29,229 nucleotides of DNA from CAYVCG01 sp964449985 (GCA_964449985.1 CAYVCG010000023.1:1-29229); one strand, 5' to 3'. Counted from the stretch's first letter, positions 16,815 to 25,731 are shown. Notes: generated by a model not told the origin, from the letters alone. A program made the numbers and translations.

Positions 16815-16897
16815 GATATAAGCGACACATTTTAACACAAAACTAAAGTGCAGTTCAATATTCTTATCGTTATAATAATTAATGCAATTTCCTGGGA

Positions 16898-17094
16898 CTT
16901 ATAAAAAACGATGCTATTAATGTCACAATATTCGATGTAGAAAGCCTGCCTAGTATTGGTGGACACCGCTGCTTTTAGGGGTTATTTGCTATATATTTGT
17001 TATCATTGGCGCCTCCTTGTTTGAGATTCTTCAAGACTAGTTTGAAAGCCTTGGAAAAACCATGTACGCATTATTCCGAGTTATGACTTCAAAA
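16898..17094 (+). pseudogene. Remnant of a bacterial voltage-gated cation channel
   Basis: One frame ends with ESLPSIG, and the next resumes with PLLLGVICYIFVIIGASLFEIL. Adding one T (GGTGG to GGTTGG) would give the channel-like SIGWTPLLLG, so a 1-nt deletion near 16962 is likely. After QD an in-frame TAG (17038-17040) interrupts, then FESLGKTMYALFRVMT follows. This is the order of the S5 helix, turret and pore helix in NaChBac-like channels, where FxSLGxSxxxLFQVMT is typical. The selectivity filter that should follow (LESW) is absent. Only this piece remains, so the gene is dead. Family by remembered motif. Confidence 0.6.
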
Positions 17095-17138
17095 CAAAAC
17101 ATCTTTTTTAAGCGTATAAAAAATTATATATACCCCCA

Positions 17139-17174
17139 CCTGCTTCCATTATCAAATGAGAGCAGGCGTTTTTT
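17139..17174 (+). terminator. Plus-strand intrinsic terminator
   Basis: CCTGCT (17139-17144) pairs with AGCAGG (17161-17166). An inner CATT/AATG stem extends it to a nearly continuous hairpin, followed by CG and six T. Its orientation fits the dead channel gene upstream, not the minus-strand kinase that ends at 17177. Confidence 0.7.
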
Positions 17175-17176
17175 GT

Positions 17177-18523
17177 TCAAACTTGCTCTGGCAGCCTCAT
17201 CATAACAGAAGCGCAGAACATTTTATCATCGTAATCAAATCTTGCAAATCCGCCATATCGTTCTACAATACTTTTTACGGAGATAACCCCAGTTCCTTTG
17301 CCCTCATGCTTTGTAGAGGCAAATCCTCCAGAAGAAAGCTTTTTCACTTCGCCAGTGTGTGAGTTTTCAAGCGTGAATGCAAATAAACGATTATTTTGCA
17401 AACCACCGTTCAATCGGATAAAGCGAATCCCTTCCGTTTGTGTGCTACATGCATCTAAGGCATTTTCGAAAAGATTGCCAAACAAAACTACCAAATCCAC
17501 ATCCGCAAGTTGTATTTCATCATGGATAGAGATTGTACAATCAAAATCTATCCCCCGTTCTTTAGCAATATGCGCATAGTAACTAATTACGGAATTCGCA
17601 GTGAAATGCGAACAGAAGGATAACCGTGTATCTGGCGGCATTGAGCAAAGATAACTGCCAACGTATTTCTCTAACTGTTTATAGTTGTTTGACTCGATAT
17701 ATGCCATGACAGCCAAAGCATGTTGTCTCAGATCGTGCCGAGCTTTTTTTGCTTCCTCAATGCGGTTTCGAAGGTTTTCATAACGTGTTTGCTGCATAGA
17801 AAGGTGGTAGTTTTCTGCCTCCAGCATCAGATTTTTTTGATGCTCTTTAAGCATCTTTGCCACAGTGTAGTAAACCAGCAATGATCCGGAATTAATAACC
17901 ACCAAAAATACAACGCTTTCCAATTGCATTGCAAATATTGTTGCCGAGCTTCCTCTGGTAGTAAAATACAGGCTGTAGTACCATGTGATGTAAAAAATAG
18001 CGGGGATTAGCCACAAATATTTCCACGATTGGTTTTCAGAATTTTTAAGTACGGGAGTGATGAATTTTTTTGAAAACCAATAATACAGAGGAATCAAAAA
18101 GATTTGTATAAAAGCATTCGTTCCCATTGCCGCCCAATCATAATTTATATGAGCAACCTGCGGAAACAGAATACGTTCCAAACATTTCGCCGAAACCACT
18201 ACCAAATTTGCAAGGTTGGAAAGAATAACTAACACAAACATAGTTTTCCCTATTTTTGCTTTGGCTGCCCAGAAGAAAAACGCCCCATAAATCAATGTGC
18301 TTAAAAGGCTGATTGCACCTGATAATTTGGGCGAAAGAATTATTGCACATATAGCGATGCCAACCTGCAGTATTGAAAGTAGGCCGCATAATAATAACGT
18401 TATTTTAATGCTATATCGTAAATAATGGCGCATCATAGCAAGACCCAAAAATAAATAGGGCCATAGATTAAAAATGGCGTATACAGACACCTCAAGAAAG
18501 CGAGATATGGGTATATTAATCAT
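17177..18523 (-). CDS. AgrC-like GHKL sensor histidine kinase
   Basis: 448 residues; the ATG at 18523 overlaps the regulator stop by 8 bp. The N-terminal half (about 1-225) is six or seven membrane helices with short loops, as in peptide-sensing AgrC/ComD kinases. A coiled stretch follows (KMLKEHQKNLMLEAENYHL through YENLRNRIEEA). The phosphoacceptor is the His in KKARHDLRQHALAV. The GHKL ATPase has its N box in LFGNLFENALDAC and G box in GFASTKHEGKGTGVISVKSI, with VERYGG near the end. All active-site motifs appear intact. No AgrD-like pheromone precursor or AgrB processing gene is visible beside it, though the assembly gap upstream could hide one. The signal is therefore unknown. Confidence 0.9.
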   Translation of the reverse strand: MINIPISRFLEVSVYAIFNLWPYLFLGLAMMRHYLRYSIKITLLLCGLLSILQVGIAICAIILSPKLSGAISLLSTLIYGAFFFWAAKAKIGKTMFVLVILSNLANLVVVSAKCLERILFPQVAHINYDWAAMGTNAFIQIFLIPLYYWFSKKFITPVLKNSENQSWKYLWLIPAIFYITWYYSLYFTTRGSSATIFAMQLESVVFLVVINSGSLLVYYTVAKMLKEHQKNLMLEAENYHLSMQQTRYENLRNRIEEAKKARHDLRQHALAVMAYIESNNYKQLEKYVGSYLCSMPPDTRLSFCSHFTANSVISYYAHIAKERGIDFDCTISIHDEIQLADVDLVVLFGNLFENALDACSTQTEGIRFIRLNGGLQNNRLFAFTLENSHTGEVKKLSSGGFASTKHEGKGTGVISVKSIVERYGGFARFDYDDKMFCASVMMRLPEQV

Positions 18524-19079
18524 GCTTACTCAATCCTTCACGAATTTTGCTGAAAACATGTTCGGAATAAAGTGCTTTTACAATAGGCAGCTTCCTCCGG
18601 CTGATCGGAACCCTTATACCGTTCTTTAACACAAAACAATCGCTTTCTATAGCGGTTACTACATTTAGATTGACGATTATGCCTTTCATACAGCAGGCAA
18701 AATTATTATAATCGGAGAGCATGTTCTCAAACTCTTTTTGAGTAACCCTAACAAAGCAGTCGCCACCCTGCTTTTGATGCACCAAAACCGCCCGATTCAC
18801 AAACTCTGTGTATAAAATGTTACTTAAAACAAGTCTTATACCATCTGGTGCAATAATGTATTTTCTTTTCATACAGCGTTTTAGATCCACCTTATCCATA
18901 ACTTTTATAAAGCTATCATAGCTATAAGGCTTTAGCAGATAATATTCTGCCCCAACCTCATAGCTTTCACTGGCGAAGTCGTTGCTTGTTGTAATAAAAA
19001 GGATTTTTGCATCTTCATCCACATGCCGCAGTTTTTTTGCCGTATCAATGCCGCTTATGCCATCCATAAAAATATCCAT
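18516..19079 (-). CDS. LytTR-family response regulator, N-terminus lost in assembly gap
   Basis: The frame runs from the N block to the TAA at 18516, about 188 codons. The visible part opens MDIFMDGISGIDTAKKLR; the first aspartate fits the phosphoacceptor of Agr-type receivers. FITTSNDFASESYEVGAEYYLLKPY carries the conserved Thr and Lys. The C-terminal LytTR DNA-binding domain (about the last 100 residues) shows ILYTEFVNRAVLVHQ, FVRVTQKEFENML and IPISRRKLPIVKALY. The first 50 or so residues, including the acidic pocket and the start codon, are missing. The sequence on the far side of the gap does not read as a receiver start, so the gap is probably not its nominal length. It is translationally coupled to the kinase. 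Confidence 0.88.
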   Translation of the reverse strand: MDIFMDGISGIDTAKKLRHVDEDAKILFITTSNDFASESYEVGAEYYLLKPYSYDSFIKVMDKVDLKRCMKRKYIIAPDGIRLVLSNILYTEFVNRAVLVHQKQGGDCFVRVTQKEFENMLSDYNNFACCMKGIIVNLNVVTAIESDCFVLKNGIRVPISRRKLPIVKALYSEHVFSKIREGLSKHD

Positions 19080-19179
19080 NNNNNNNNNNNNNNNNNNNNN
19101 NNNNNNNNNNNNNNNNNNNNNNNNNNNNNNNNNNNNNNNNNNNNNNNNNNNNNNNNNNNNNNNNNNNNNNNNNNNNNNN
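19080..19179. other. Assembly gap (100 N)
   Basis: A block of exactly 100 N, probably a placeholder of unknown true length. It removes the start of the LytTR regulator and possibly a small gene. Confidence 0.99.
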
Positions 19180-19307
19180 GTAATATAATTAGCATAGCAA
19201 ACCATTAAAACTAAATCAACCAAATTTGCTTTATACGCAGATTTTTTGATTTATTTGCATACTCATCCCGCCCATATTCCTAATTTTTGCTGGAGATTTC
19301 CTTAAAA

Positions 19308-20930
19308 TCAATTTGTACCAAGCTTATCTGTTTCTTCTTCCACTATTTTTTTGTCTAACCGCTCAAAAAGTATATTCGGTTTTGGAATTGCAAACCCGCT
19401 TTTAATAAATTGTGGCTTCCACTCAGCCCCAATCTGCAACCATCCACATACCTTTTCCGATGAAAATGGCAAAAATGGCGCAAGCAGCACAGCTAGATTT
19501 GCAATGATCTGAGTACAGTTAAAAATAGTATTTTCACAGGTGGCAATATTGTTATTTCGTGTGTCCCACGGTTTTTCATTGTCAAAATACTTGTTGCCAA
19601 AGCGCACAAGCTCAAAAATCTCATCAAGCGCATCACGTAGATTTGTCTTTTCAATCTTTTGGCCAACACTTATAAATGTGTCGATTATCTTTTGATTAAT
19701 ATCTTCTCTAATACTACCTTTTGGTATAGTACAATTAAAATACTTCTCAATAAAAGCAAGATTACGATTAATAAAATTACCGTATGCACCAAGCAGCTCA
19801 CTGTTATGGCTATTAAGGTATTCACGCCAAGAGAAATCGGAATCTCTGCGTTCCGGTCCACTAGCAATAAGATAATAGCGCAGTGAATCGGGATTGTATC
19901 TATCAACAATATCTTTGAGCCATATCGCCCAGTTGTTGCTTGTGGAAATTTTCCTACCCTCAAGTGTTAGGTATTCACTCGACACAATCTCATCCGGCAA
20001 ATGCCAATCACCGCCGTTAGCAAAAAGGAGTGACGGCAGGATAATGGTGTGAAACGGAATGTTATCCTTGCCATGCACATAGTAGTGCTTTGCATCCCCA
20101 CTCCAAAGCTCCGAAAAATCCGTTCCGCGCCGCTTACACACTTCATTACTTTGAGAGAGATAGCCCAAAACATTCTCTGCCCATATATAGATTTTCTTGT
20201 CCTTGTATCCCTCTTTCGGAACATCAATCCCCCAGTCAAGATCACGAGTTATAGCGCGATCACGCAAACCCTCGTTGATATAACGGTTTGTAAATGTAGT
20301 TGCATTTTTGCGCCAGTGTGGATTGGCAGCTAACAATGATTTTAATCTATCTTCTAACTGTGAGATAGCAACGAAAAGGTGTGTGCTTTCTCTAAAAACA
20401 GGCGTGGTACCACAGGTGGAACAAGCGGCATTTACAAGGATTTCTGGTTCTAACACTTTGCCACAGGCATCGCATTGGTCACCACGCGCTTTTTCGCCGC
20501 AGGATGGGCAAGTGCCATTTACAAAACGATCGGCAAGAAAGGTATTACAACTCTCACAGAATGCCTGCGGGACGGATTTTTCGTAAATATATGAACCCTC
20601 ATACATTTTTTTGTGAAATCCTTTTACAAAATTTTGGTGTTGCTGCGACGATGTTTTTCCATACAAATCGTAGCTAAAACCAAGCTTATCAAAGCAATCA
20701 CAAAATTCATTATGGTAGAAGTCACTGATTTCCTGGGGTGTTCGATTTTCTTGCTTTGCACGAATCGCGACAGGCGTGCCAAAGCAATCACTTCCTGATA
20801 CAAAATACACATCATCCCCCTTCGCCCTGTGATATCGAGCGATAATATCAGCAGGAAGTAGTCCTGCCAAATGACCGATGTGCAGGGAACCATTGGCATA
20901 CGGCCAAGCACTGCCAATTAAAATTTTCAT
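19308..20930 (-). CDS. metG: Methionyl-tRNA synthetase, two-zinc-knuckle type
   Basis: 540-residue class I synthetase that charges tRNA-Met in the cytoplasm. HIGH is intact at residues 17-20 (SLHIGHLAG), and the KMSKS loop reads KISTS in EGRKISTSNNWAIW, a common variant of the E. coli-like type. The connective peptide has two zinc knuckles: CESC with CPSC, then CDAC with CSTC. The anticodon-binding helical domain includes EKPWDTR. The protein ends soon after this domain, without the C-terminal dimerisation (tRNA-binding) module found in many bacterial enzymes. Start ATG 20930 is preceded by GAGG. Expression is controlled by the T-box leader just upstream. Many Clostridia carry a different MetRS type, so this could be a second copy in the genome, which cannot be judged here. 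Confidence 0.96.
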   Translation of the reverse strand: MKILIGSAWPYANGSLHIGHLAGLLPADIIARYHRAKGDDVYFVSGSDCFGTPVAIRAKQENRTPQEISDFYHNEFCDCFDKLGFSYDLYGKTSSQQHQNFVKGFHKKMYEGSYIYEKSVPQAFCESCNTFLADRFVNGTCPSCGEKARGDQCDACGKVLEPEILVNAACSTCGTTPVFRESTHLFVAISQLEDRLKSLLAANPHWRKNATTFTNRYINEGLRDRAITRDLDWGIDVPKEGYKDKKIYIWAENVLGYLSQSNEVCKRRGTDFSELWSGDAKHYYVHGKDNIPFHTIILPSLLFANGGDWHLPDEIVSSEYLTLEGRKISTSNNWAIWLKDIVDRYNPDSLRYYLIASGPERRDSDFSWREYLNSHNSELLGAYGNFINRNLAFIEKYFNCTIPKGSIREDINQKIIDTFISVGQKIEKTNLRDALDEIFELVRFGNKYFDNEKPWDTRNNNIATCENTIFNCTQIIANLAVLLAPFLPFSSEKVCGWLQIGAEWKPQFIKSGFAIPKPNILFERLDKKIVEEETDKLGTN

Positions 20931-20978
20931 ATTATAAACCTCATTTCTTTTTGGATTAGATAACTAAAAAGCTAAAAT

Positions 20979-21306
20979 AAAAAACAGCCCTCCCTCCGAA
21001 AAATCACTTTTTCGGGGACGAGAGCTGAATGCCTGCTTTGCAATCTTTAGCTTCGTGTTACCACCCCAAATTCGCCCATGCCTCGCGACATAGACCTTAT
21101 CAGCTACGGACAGGAAATGATCTGCCGATAGCTTAGCACTATTACGGGTGCACCCGTCGTAGCCTATAAGAATATAAATTCTTAGTCGGTACGCAGCTCC
21201 AAGACCATGTTCAGCAAATTCTGATTTACCCATTCTCAGTTACTGGGCTCTCTGTAAAAACATAGCTTGCTTACTCTTCTTTTCAACGCCTTTGGAATAT
21301 TAAATT
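20979..21306 (-). promoter_or_regulatory. T-box leader of the methionyl-tRNA synthetase gene
   Basis: On the minus strand the leader contains the T-box signature GGGGTGGTAACACG (21054-21067), close to the consensus AGGGTGGNACCGCG. Downstream is a GC-rich terminator: CCCCGAAAAA with TTTTTCGG, extended by AGCTCTC and GGGAGGGCT, then TTTTTT at 20984-20979. An upstream stem I region carries ATG at 21206-21208, a candidate methionine specifier in AACATGG. Uncharged tRNA-Met would bind and favour antitermination. The class is clear; the specifier position is by eye. Confidence 0.92.
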
Positions 21307-21312
21307 TTATTT

Positions 21313-21341
21313 AGTATACCACAAACAGTTCCAAACTACAA
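21313..21341 (-). promoter_or_regulatory. Promoter of the T-box/metG unit
   Basis: On the minus strand TTGTAG (21336-21341) and TATACT (21313-21318) are separated by 17 bp, placing the transcript start just ahead of the T-box leader. Confidence 0.6.
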
Positions 21342-21413
21342 TCCTTTTTAAATATACAATTTCAGTTAAAAAAGAGCACCATACACCAAATTTTTTGCAT
21401 AGTATTTTCAAAA

Positions 21414-21431
21414 TATGGAATATTATCCATA
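21414..21431. promoter_or_regulatory. Inverted repeat upstream of the alcohol dehydrogenase gene
   Basis: TATGGA (21414-21419) and TCCATA (21426-21431) form a symmetric site 20 bp before the TTG start. It could be an operator or a weak hairpin in the leader; no regulator gene is adjacent. Confidence 0.3.
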
Positions 21432-21451
21432 AGAAGAAAGGAGATGAATCC

Positions 21452-22403
21452 TTGAAAGCTTTAGTATACGAAGGAGTAAAAAATGTAAAAGTAAAATCTG
21501 TTGATGACCCATCAATACAAAAAGAAGATGACATCATTGTTAAGGTGACATCAACGGCGATATGCGGCTCTGATTTACATTTGCTACACGGTATGATACC
21601 CAACCTAAAAACAGGAACTGTTTTAGGGCACGAAACAATGGGTATTGTAGTTGAATCTGGTAAAAATGTTGCCAAAGTTAAAAAGGGAGATAGAGTTATT
21701 GTTCCATTCCCCGTGGCTTGCGGTCATTGCTGGTATTGTGAACATGAATATTACAGTCAATGCGATAACTCTAATGAATACGGAGATTGTGGAGGTATAC
21801 TCGGCTATAGCCACACAATGGGCGGATATGACGGCGGACAAGCAGAATTTTTACGTGTACCATATGCAAATGTCGGGCCTGTGATAGTTCCCGAATCCCT
21901 ATCCGATGAACAGGTGTTATTTTTGACGGATATACTCCCTACCGCCTATTGGGGGGTAGAGCATTCGGGGGTTAAACCAAATGATACGGTTGTTGTTCTC
22001 GGATGTGGACCGGTCGGCTTGTTATCAATAAAATGGGCGNNNNNNNNNNNNNNNNNNNNNNNNNNNNNNNNNNNNNNNNNNNNNNNNNNNNNNNNNNNNN
22101 NNNNNNNNNNNNNNNNNNNNNNNNNNNNNNNNNNNNNNNGGTACAGTTCAATTTGTTGGGGTTTACGGCGGCAGATATAATATGTTTCCATTGGGTGATT
22201 TTTTCGGCAGAAATATCACCATGAAGATGGGACAATGCCCTGCTAATGCGTATATCCCAAAAATACTTGGTTTGATAGAATCAGGACAATTTGATGCTAC
22301 TGACATAATTACACACAAACTATCACTAAATGATGCAGAACATGCTTATAATATCTTTGAAAAGAAGAAAGACAACTGCATTAAAGTAATATTAAAACCA
22401 TAG
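21452..22403 (+). CDS. Zinc-dependent alcohol dehydrogenase (MDR family), interrupted by gap
   Basis: The start is a TTG at 21452 (KALVYEG follows), with AAAGGAG 9 nt upstream. The visible N-terminal 196 residues form the GroES-like domain of the medium-chain dehydrogenases: ICGSDLHLLHG with a catalytic-zinc Cys, GHETMG, and the structural-zinc set in ACGHCWYCEHEYYSQC. The NAD(P)-binding fold begins VVVLGCGPVGLLSIKWA and is cut by the N block at 22040. After the gap, FVGVYGGRYNMFPLGDFFGRN and the tail ending DNCIKVILKP complete the protein. With exactly 100 N the two halves are out of frame, so the true gap length differs. It resembles glutathione-independent formaldehyde or alcohol dehydrogenases; the substrate cannot be fixed. 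A 15-bp gap separates it from the tiny ORF before ku. Confidence 0.88.
22040..22139. other. Assembly gap (100 N)
   Basis: Exactly 100 N inside the dehydrogenase gene. Frames on the two sides disagree by one base, so it is a placeholder and not a measured length. Confidence 0.99.
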
Positions 22404-22418
22404 TCAGGAGGATTATCC

Positions 22419-22463
22419 ATGAAATTAGCTTCTCAAAAGTATAAATTGGAGGTGTTTTTCTAA
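22419..22463 (+). CDS. Tiny 14-codon ORF overlapping the ku start
   Basis: ATG at 22419 follows CAGGAGGATTATCC, an excellent ribosome binding site, and encodes MKLASQKYKLEVFF. Its TAA shares its last A with the ku ATG (TAATG), and its own codons contain the GGAGGT used by ku. This layout would couple ku translation to ribosomes arriving on the tiny ORF. It could also be the remnant of a longer gene. No homologue is recognised. Confidence 0.45.
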   Translation: MKLASQKYKLEVFF

Positions 22464-23236
22464 TGGTATCCCGAAAATCGGTAATAACGTTTGGTATGGT
22501 TGCAATCCCAATTGCAATGTCCACAGCGACCCAAGACAATGATATTCATTTTAACCAACTACACAAAGAAGACAACAGCCGCATTCGCTATAAGAAAACA
22601 TGTGCGCATTGCGGTAAAGAAATAGTAACAAGTGATATTGTAAAGGGTTTTGAATATGACAAAGATAAGTATGTTGTTATAACAGAGGAGGAAATCGAAA
22701 AGATCAAAACAGAAAAGGAAAAATCTATTCAAATCCTCCATTTTGCCCAGCTAAACCAAATTTCCCCCGTCTACTACGACAAAACGTATCAAGCCGCACC
22801 AGAAGCAGGTGGTGAAAAAGCTTTTGAGCTGCTTCGTTCGGCGCTTATGGGGGAACAAAAAATAGCTATTGGAAAAACTGTCATGGGCACGAGGGACACA
22901 CTGATGGCAATCATCCCACGTGAAGAAGGGATTCTGATTGCCACAATGCTCTATGCCGACGAAATAAAGGGGCTTCAAAAGCAGTACAATAAGCCAGAAG
23001 TCTCCGAACAAGAATTAAACATGGCAAAAATGCTCATCAATTCGATGGATACGCCCTTTGACCCTTCCAAATACAAAGATGAATACCAGACTAAGCTGCG
23101 CTCACTAATCGAAACCAAAATTTCCGGCAAGGAAGTCGTTGCCCCAGAGGCTGAAAACACTGGTAAGGTGCTCGATTTGATGGAGGCTCTCAAAGCCAGT
23201 GTAGAAAAAGCTCAAAATGAAAAGCAATTGGCGTGA
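22463..23236 (+). CDS. ku: Ku homodimer protein of bacterial NHEJ
   Basis: 257 residues from the ATG at 22463, with GGAGGT about 9 nt upstream. It follows the bacterial Ku core: VSRKSVITFGMVAIPIAM, FNQLHKEDNSRIRYKKTCAHCG, the VKGFEYDKDKYVVITEEEI segment, SPVYYDKTYQAAP, and the bridge region YADEIKGL. A helical C-terminal tail (LDLMEALKASVEKAQ) may contact the ligase. Ku binds double-strand DNA ends as a ring and recruits LigD. Its stop overlaps the ligD start, so the pair is co-translated. Length and motif content are normal. Confidence 0.96.
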   Translation: MVSRKSVITFGMVAIPIAMSTATQDNDIHFNQLHKEDNSRIRYKKTCAHCGKEIVTSDIVKGFEYDKDKYVVITEEEIEKIKTEKEKSIQILHFAQLNQISPVYYDKTYQAAPEAGGEKAFELLRSALMGEQKIAIGKTVMGTRDTLMAIIPREEGILIATMLYADEIKGLQKQYNKPEVSEQELNMAKMLINSMDTPFDPSKYKDEYQTKLRSLIETKISGKEVVAPEAENTGKVLDLMEALKASVEKAQNEKQLA

Positions 23237-25701
23237 TTTTTATGATTGTAAAGCTAAAAGAATATACTCAAAAGAGAAATTTTGATAAAACGCTTGAGCC
23301 GCAAGGAGAAATGTCAGAACCGCATAGTGAGCTCAAGTTCGTCATCCAGCACCATATGGCCCGTAGGGAACATTATGATTTAAGGCTTGAATGGGACGGT
23401 GTTCTTTTGAGCTGGGCTGTGCCCAAAGGGCCGTCTTATGACACCCGTGACAAACGGCTGGCCGTGCAAGTTGAAGAACATCCGCTGGAATACAGAAACT
23501 TTGAGGGAACAATTCCCAAAGGTGAATATGGCGGCGGAATAGTCATGTTATGGGATGAGGGTACGTGGGAGCCTTATGATGACGTGAATGCAGGTCTTAG
23601 TAAAGGTGCTTTGAAATTCGTTCTTAAGGGAAAAAGACTCAAAGGCAAATGGGCTCTGATTCGCTTGAAAGAAAAAGCTGGAGAGACAAAAAGCAACTGG
23701 CTTTTGCTAAAGGAAAAAGACGAATACACCCAATTATCAGACGGCATTTCCGGGTTTAACACCAGCATACGAACCGCGCGCACTATGCAGGAAATTGAAC
23801 AAGGTGAAGAGAATAAATTTACGAAGAATCCCATTAGCTGCGTAGATGTTCAGCTTGCCAAGCTTGTTCATACAATACCTGAGGGCGATGACTGGCTCTA
23901 TGAAATCAAATACGACGGTTACAGAATCCTTGCTTATGTAGAATGTAATTTAGTTCGTCTTATTACCAGAAACGGATTTGATTACACAAGCAGGTTTCAA
24001 GGCATTGCCGCTTCACTCGTCGATTGGGCTAATGGTAGAGCAATGATTTTGGACGGAGAAATGGTAATTACCGATGAGGATGGCAAAACAGATTTTCAGG
24101 CTCTGCAAAATTATTTCAGAGATAGCAAAAAGAAAAATCCTACCTACATCATCTTTGATCTATTGGCATTAGATGGGGTTGATTTAAGAGGACAGAGCCT
24201 TCTTTATAGAAAAGATGCTCTGGAAGCACTAATAAAAGATGCACCTAAAAATCTCTATTATAGCAAACATATAAGAGGCAACGGCAAAGAAAGCTTTGTT
24301 GCTGCATGCAATGCAAATCTGGAAGGAATCATAGGAAAAAAAGCTGATTCTGTTTATAGCGGAGCAAGAAACGGCGATTGGATTAAATTAAAGTGCTATA
24401 AGCGGCAGGAATTCGTCATTGGAGGATATACACTTTCGGATAAAAAAACGAGCGGTATTAGTTCACTTATGCTTGGATTGTATTCTGATGAAGGATTTGT
24501 CTATGCAGGGCGTGCCGGAACAGGTCTAAGTGAATCCGACGTAAAAGAACTTAAACTTAAATTCGAATGCTTAAAGAGAATAGATTGTCCTTTCATAATA
24601 ACACCAAAGCCCAAATCAAATGAAATAATTACATGGCTGAAACCGAAACTGGTGGCGGAAATTCAGTTTGCCGAATGGACGGAAGATAATTTATTAAGGC
24701 AAGCAAGCTTTAAAGGGCTGCGTATAGATAAGGATGCGAGAGATATCGTACAGGAAAAAGTGCAGGAAAAAGCATATAAGGAGATACCACCCCAATTATA
24801 CGACAACGAACTGGAGAAACCGATGGAATCAAACAAAAGTGGCATTATAGTTGAGGGAATTAAAATTACAAGCCCTGATAAAGTTATGTTTGATGAACCT
24901 AGAATTACAAAAGAAGATATAGCTCGATATTACGCACAAGTATCTAAGCGTATGCTGCCCTATGTGGATCATCGAATTTTAAGTATCGTTCGCTGTCCAA
25001 AAGGAACATCCGGGTCGTCTTTCTTTAAGAAACATCCTGGATTAGATAGCAAAGAAGTTGTTACAATATCTATTTTGTCCAGCAGCGGAGAAGCAAAAGA
25101 CTATTTCTATATTAAGGACGTATCAGGGCTTGTATCGGAAGCGCAGATGTGCACGATAGAATTTCACATTTGGGGAAGCCGTGTTAATGAGCTTGAAAAA
25201 CCGGATATGATGGTATTCGATCTGGATCCCGATGAAGGAATGGATTTGAATACAGTGCGCCAAGGCGTGTTAGACCTAAAAAGCATTCTTGATGAGCTTT
25301 CGCTGAAATCGTATCTAAAAACCAGCGGCGGCAAAGGGTATCATGTGGTTGTTCCTTTAAATCCTGTTGCTTCATGGGATGCCTTTAACGATTTTGCAAA
25401 ACGCATTGCCCAAGTTATGGAAAAAAAATGGCCTGACCGTTACACAAGCAATGTGAGAAAGGTCAAGCGCACAAATAAAATATTTATTGACTGGATTCGC
25501 AACGGCAGAGGCGCCACGAGCATTGCCCCTTATTCCCTAAGGGCAAGAAAAAGTGCAACAGTGTCCATGCCAATTGCTTGGGACGAACTTGACGTAGTTT
25601 CTCCTGATAGCATTGATATGCATGAGGCCATAAAGAGAATTGGCTATGATGACCCTTGGAAAGATTTTTTCCAGAACAATCAAATGCTAGTAGTGCGTTA
25701 A
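23233..25701 (+). CDS. ligD: Multifunctional ATP-dependent DNA ligase LigD (PE-LIG-POL)
   Basis: 822 residues from the GTG at 23233, which overlaps the ku TGA; an in-frame ATG at 23242 is equally possible. Three enzymes are joined. The 3'-phosphoesterase (about 10-165) shows FVIQHHMARREHYDLRLEWDG and GTIPKGEYGGG. The ATP-dependent ligase (about 205-515) has its adenylated Lys226 in YEIKYDGYR, then LDGEMV and IGKKADSVYSG. The primase-polymerase (about 540-822) has the metal-binding DLDPDEG, the nucleotide-contacting SGGKGYHV, and FIDWIRNGRGATSIAPYS. The order PE-LIG-POL is that of Pseudomonas, not of Mycobacterium. With Ku it repairs double-strand breaks by end processing, fill-in and sealing. 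All catalytic motifs look intact. Confidence 0.97.
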   Translation: MIFMIVKLKEYTQKRNFDKTLEPQGEMSEPHSELKFVIQHHMARREHYDLRLEWDGVLLSWAVPKGPSYDTRDKRLAVQVEEHPLEYRNFEGTIPKGEYGGGIVMLWDEGTWEPYDDVNAGLSKGALKFVLKGKRLKGKWALIRLKEKAGETKSNWLLLKEKDEYTQLSDGISGFNTSIRTARTMQEIEQGEENKFTKNPISCVDVQLAKLVHTIPEGDDWLYEIKYDGYRILAYVECNLVRLITRNGFDYTSRFQGIAASLVDWANGRAMILDGEMVITDEDGKTDFQALQNYFRDSKKKNPTYIIFDLLALDGVDLRGQSLLYRKDALEALIKDAPKNLYYSKHIRGNGKESFVAACNANLEGIIGKKADSVYSGARNGDWIKLKCYKRQEFVIGGYTLSDKKTSGISSLMLGLYSDEGFVYAGRAGTGLSESDVKELKLKFECLKRIDCPFIITPKPKSNEIITWLKPKLVAEIQFAEWTEDNLLRQASFKGLRIDKDARDIVQEKVQEKAYKEIPPQLYDNELEKPMESNKSGIIVEGIKITSPDKVMFDEPRITKEDIARYYAQVSKRMLPYVDHRILSIVRCPKGTSGSSFFKKHPGLDSKEVVTISILSSSGEAKDYFYIKDVSGLVSEAQMCTIEFHIWGSRVNELEKPDMMVFDLDPDEGMDLNTVRQGVLDLKSILDELSLKSYLKTSGGKGYHVVVPLNPVASWDAFNDFAKRIAQVMEKKWPDRYTSNVRKVKRTNKIFIDWIRNGRGATSIAPYSLRARKSATVSMPIAWDELDVVSPDSIDMHEAIKRIGYDDPWKDFFQNNQMLVVR

Positions 25702-25731
25702 TAGTATTTCAATATTTTTTTGCCAATAGAT

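Noticed and set aside
19180..19223. Start of the LytTR regulator beyond the N block
   Set aside because: The sequence does not resemble a receiver N-terminus, and joining depends on an artificial gap length.
22140..22180. Dehydrogenase frame continuing through the N block as a truncated protein
   Set aside because: The frame only ends early because 100 N is a placeholder; another frame after the gap matches the family to the end.
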